DNA of 64,000 nt from Corbicula japonica (lineage: Eukaryota > Mollusca > Bivalvia > Venerida > Cyrenidae), in NCBI GenBank assembly GCA_038501625.1, contig JAZAYU010000115.1, forward strand, positions 524,501 to 588,500. Reading direction: 5' to 3'. The notes under the pieces were generated by a model. It searched no databases and was not told where the DNA came from. It saw only the letters and a list, made by a program, of their open reading frames with translations. The translations under genes were made by a program, and so were the position numbers. This document shows positions 61,701 through 64,000 of the stretch, in pieces. How positions within the stretch are numbered: position 1 is the first letter of the stretch; each line of letters begins with the position of its first letter.

Positions 61701-63822
61701 TGGAGTTATTTCACCAAGACAACTTGTACTTGATTGTTCATTTGATAATCTGTTGGGGCAAGTGTGTGGTCGGTGCACCCTAGAACCTTATAAAAAACCC
61801 TAGTGACAATTTGTTATGCCACTGACCGTTCCAAGGTGGTGATCACAAGGTTCTCTTTTTTGTTGTTTCGTGTGTCTTATTTGAAATTGGTATTATATAA
61901 ACACATCCTCTCTACTTTTTCGTTGCGTGGGGAGGCTGTGTTTTCTGAGTGTGGCGATTCCTGATATGCATATTTCACCGTTTAAAAAAAGTGAAATATG
62001 CATAGGAATCAGGAATTGCCACATTCAATTTTAAATTTAAATTTACATTTACAGTTAATGGAAATTCCGACAAAGTTTCATACAATAACTATAAGTAATG
62101 CACTTAACATATTTAAAAGTATGCATAAACTGTAGATGCACTTTTATAACGTGGTGGTGATAAACGCAGTGAAGTATATAGGTCGATGAAGATAAGATTG
62201 TTGTCAACAATTTAAACGAGCCTTTCAGATGACAATGATTTAAGTAACATTCGTCTACAGAGTATTTTCCCTAGATACGGTATATTGATTACGACAACGG
62301 CTGGATCATTGTTCAAAGAATTCCCATTTGGGGGCATTGGCCATTAATTGTGCAATTAAAAACAGCCCAGTCTTAAAATGTCGCTACATTTCAGTGCCAA
62401 CCAGGTAAGTGCAGCATGAAATTATTAGGCCGAAATGAATTTATCTAAAAAGATCTTGTTATATACGATTCCTCGGAAAACAACAACAACAAAACAAAAC
62501 ATCATTTTACAATAAATTGTTTTCATAGGACGTTGATAACCATCAGTGGCAGTACATATTTTAAAACTGTCCTAAAAAAAGAAATGACAATAAAAAGTGA
62601 TCAGGCCCAGTGATATGTTCAGATGAAGTGACACAAATTAACGGGATGTTTATTCTAACCAGACTACTGCAGTAAATATCTTGAGATTTGACCACATACA
62701 TTTATCAGGTGCACATTTACTCAGTTGTTGTATTTAGATATGTAGGACTCAGATCATGGGTGGGTCCCTTATCGTGGGCCGATTTCCAAATCGTGGGCCG
62801 ATTGCAAAATTTTCATCTATGCAGAATCTAAGACCGATCAAAAATAAAAACTCATATTAAAATGTAAACAAAGAATTGTTTAATCATTTAATTGTCAGCA
62901 GCATCTGTGATAGTGTAAATATTTCCTGTGTTTGTTTGTCGGTAACTAATGCATTCCTGGGCGAAAAAAAAACAGACTTAAAATAACTAGTTCCTTCTGC
63001 AAGAACAGGATCGAGTCTTTAATATATGTTTTCTCCGATGTTTGGGTAGAAGGAGACGTCCTCCTTAAGGGACTGGCTGAACTGTTCCAATGTGTACATT
63101 GTCCGATGTAAATCTCGCACTTCGTTTCTGTTCCGAAGCAACGTAGTGACATGCCAGGCGAGCAAAGATCATGGAACGACGGCGCGCACTTGTAATGCTG
63201 TCGCTCGGTGTAATGATATGAGCGCAATTAGTCGCCCTACGACCCACTGGATCTCCGCGCCGCCCACGATAGTGCGAAAGATGTGTTTGTGGTTGTGCAT
63301 GGAGGGAGATTGTACGGCGTTCACCGAGATGTCTTCAGCGCTTGTACAGATTGTTATTTATTTTAACTGCAATTTAAACCATATACTCTTTCTTTTTCTT
63401 CGTTTTGGCTGTGTGGGGAGGATGTGTCATTCTGAATGCGGCAATTCCTAATATGCATACTTCACTTTTTTACAATGAACCAATCTGTCACAGACAAATG
63501 CAGACAATCTTAATCACTACCATCAGTTCATGCATGAGCTGCAGTATGTAAAAGATGCTCTTCATCACCCCGTGAGGGCGGTGTGAGCGCCGTGAAAGTG
63601 CAGCGCACGAAGTGGAGGTACCGTGGTAGCACAGACAATTGCCAACAAAAACTCTGTATGAACGCTATATCGCTATATACATGTAATAATCTCACATTGA
63701 TTCCCTCTTTTCCAGTTTTCGAGTTTTGAACACAACGTACTTACAGGCTCGTTAGTTCCTCTTCCACAATTAATCCCAAAATGCCTTCTGTACGACTGTT
63801 TATAATATTCGCCTACATTGGA
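58604..63822 (-). CDS. 3' part of an unidentified gene, four phase-0 exons, possibly BRICHOS-like
   Basis: Four minus-strand exons (63745-63822, 59962-60060, 59420-59521, 58604-58768) all have phase-0 ends and good acceptors. They join to 147 residues ending ...STMSILG. The pattern hydrophobic-DPTM-HYFVAATTTQCFMVSL ... GIEDIE ... LPETKVYHDDI ... WCLHKDIYLLERN has two cysteines, a central CFMVSL strand and a late cysteine-aromatic strand. This loosely resembles a BRICHOS domain (ITM2, proSP-C and chondromodulin relatives). That match is from memory of the family pattern and is weak. Upstream exons probably lie beyond the window or within 60.1-63.7 kb. A polyadenylation hexamer follows the stop by 44 bases, which supports the gene end. 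Confidence 0.45.
58953..59347. mobile_element. 395-bp element with GGGTGTCA ends
   Basis: Left GGGTGTCAGCGGATATCCGG, right CATATCCGTTGACATCCC. Inverted GGATAT/ATATCC blocks lie inside. It lies in the intron between the last two exons of the unidentified gene. Confidence 0.62.
59420..59521 (-). CDS. Unidentified gene, third supported exon
   Basis: 34 codons: HYFVAATTTQCFMVSLSHDE then QDHVHTTQGIEDIE. The acceptor is TTTCAG. The donor is GAG|GTGACC, which is weaker than usual. The frame stays open for another 25 codons if the donor is not used, so this could also be a terminal exon of an alternative transcript. Confidence 0.5.
59962..60060 (-). CDS. Unidentified gene, second supported exon
   Basis: 33 codons: GACYLCHVFTAAQHHNAGHT then ETDTIHFYYDPTM. 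Acceptor TTTCAG and donor GTAAAC. Phase 0 at both ends fits its neighbours. Confidence 0.55.
60061..61170. other. Intron of the unidentified gene
   Basis: AT-rich. Contains TGTCGTATTTGAAATTA near 61070, a motif that recurs at about 56770 and 61870 and marks a dispersed repeat. No further exon was found. Confidence 0.35.
61171..61188 (+). repeat. Poly(G) tract
   Basis: A run of about 17 G after TTTCTTGC. Its length is likely unreliable because homopolymers are error-prone. Confidence 0.7.
61860..62035. repeat. Dispersed repeat with terminal palindrome
   Basis: TATTTGAAATTGGTATTATA, GTGGGGAGGCTGTG and a hairpin CCTGATATGCATATTTCAC / GTGAAATATGCATAGGAATC at 61953-62010. Relatives lie at about 59580-59720 and 63380-63470. 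Confidence 0.6.
63050..63330. other. GC-richer patch, possible exon
   Basis: Unlike its AT-rich surroundings this patch has many CpG and open frames on both strands. A plausible minus-strand peptide is EVRDLHRTMYTLEQFSQSLK then EDVSFYPNIGENIY, but no clean acceptor-donor pair frames it. It could be an exon of the third gene or the remnant of another element. Confidence 0.25.
63380..63470. repeat. Dispersed repeat copy
   Basis: TGTGTGGGGAGGATGTGTC and GGCAATTCCTAATATGCATA match the repeat at 61900-61980. Confidence 0.55.
63745..63822 (-). CDS. Unidentified gene, first supported exon
   Basis: 26 codons: SNVGEYYKQSYRRHFGINCG then RGTNEP, between acceptor TTCACAG and a consensus donor GTAAGTACG. 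Phase 0 at both ends. The link to the exons 3.7 kb downstream is inferred from phase and strand only. Confidence 0.4.
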
Positions 63823-64000
63823 CTGTGAATAGAAAAGTTGTTTTCATTGATCTACTGCCATATGATCAATCGGATATCAAATGTTCAGATTACGACCATG
63901 GAAATTATATGCATTTTCTGCATTGAAACTTTATTGTGTAGTTAGGTAAAACGTTTTTTAACTCAAAATTATTTCCATAAAATTATGTGACCTATGTTAT

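Overview
This window looks like nuclear genomic DNA from an invertebrate animal, most probably a bivalve mollusc. That assignment is an inference. It rests on spliced genes with GT-AG introns, AT-rich sequence, a very high load of short palindromic transposons, and an invertebrate-type ABC half-transporter. All three genes that can be supported are read from the minus strand, so their 5' ends lie at higher coordinates.  LAYOUT. (1) 0.7-24.4 kb: a complete ABC transporter gene of 19 coding exons. I rebuilt it by hand; all 18 junctions keep frame and it gives 721 residues. It has an N-terminal nucleotide-binding domain and a C-terminal ABC2-type membrane domain (ABCH type, often named 'ABC transporter G family member 20/23-like'). 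A probable non-coding first exon lies near 28.6 kb. (2) 24.4-31.7 kb: the long first intron and upstream region of that gene, full of hAT-like, MULE-like and tRNA-SINE elements. (3) 31.7-50.7 kb: a complete four-coding-exon C2H2 zinc-finger gene (1020 residues, about 12 fingers). Its introns hold a 5.9-kb long-TIR MULE with PHD-finger and transposase coding remnants, several non-autonomous DNA transposons, and two tandem-repeat elements. (4) 50.7-58.5 kb: AT-rich intergenic or 5'-intron DNA with scattered repeats. (5) 58.6-63.8 kb: the 3' part of a third gene, four phase-0 exons, perhaps a BRICHOS-like protein.  MOST INTERESTING SIGNAL. Three introns of the ABC gene carry minisatellites whose unit is the gene's own exon-intron junction. 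Intron 5 is almost entirely about 23 copies of a 62-bp unit holding the end of exon 5 (the switch-H region) plus its GTAAGT donor. Intron 6 is an array of a 27-bp unit holding the end of exon 6 plus its GTAAGT donor. Intron 14 holds about 13 copies of a 66-bp unit made of a 3' acceptor (TTTCAG) plus the start of exon 15; seven copies run as one open frame into the real exon. The 75-bp exon 6 is therefore sandwiched between two splice-site satellites, and the spliceosome faces dozens of near-identical decoy sites.  A second recurring design is three sequence-unrelated elements (4.3-5.5, 35.0-36.7, 45.4-48.3 kb) that share one plan: terminal inverted repeats, an internal array of about 130-190-bp units, a GACGGACG-type tract, then a right-end hairpin that repeats the terminal sequence. 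At least 20 copies of a TTAA-flanked nested-palindrome MITE and 8 copies of a second foldback MITE are scattered across introns and intergenic DNA. Several element ends lie within a few to about 40 bases of splice donors.
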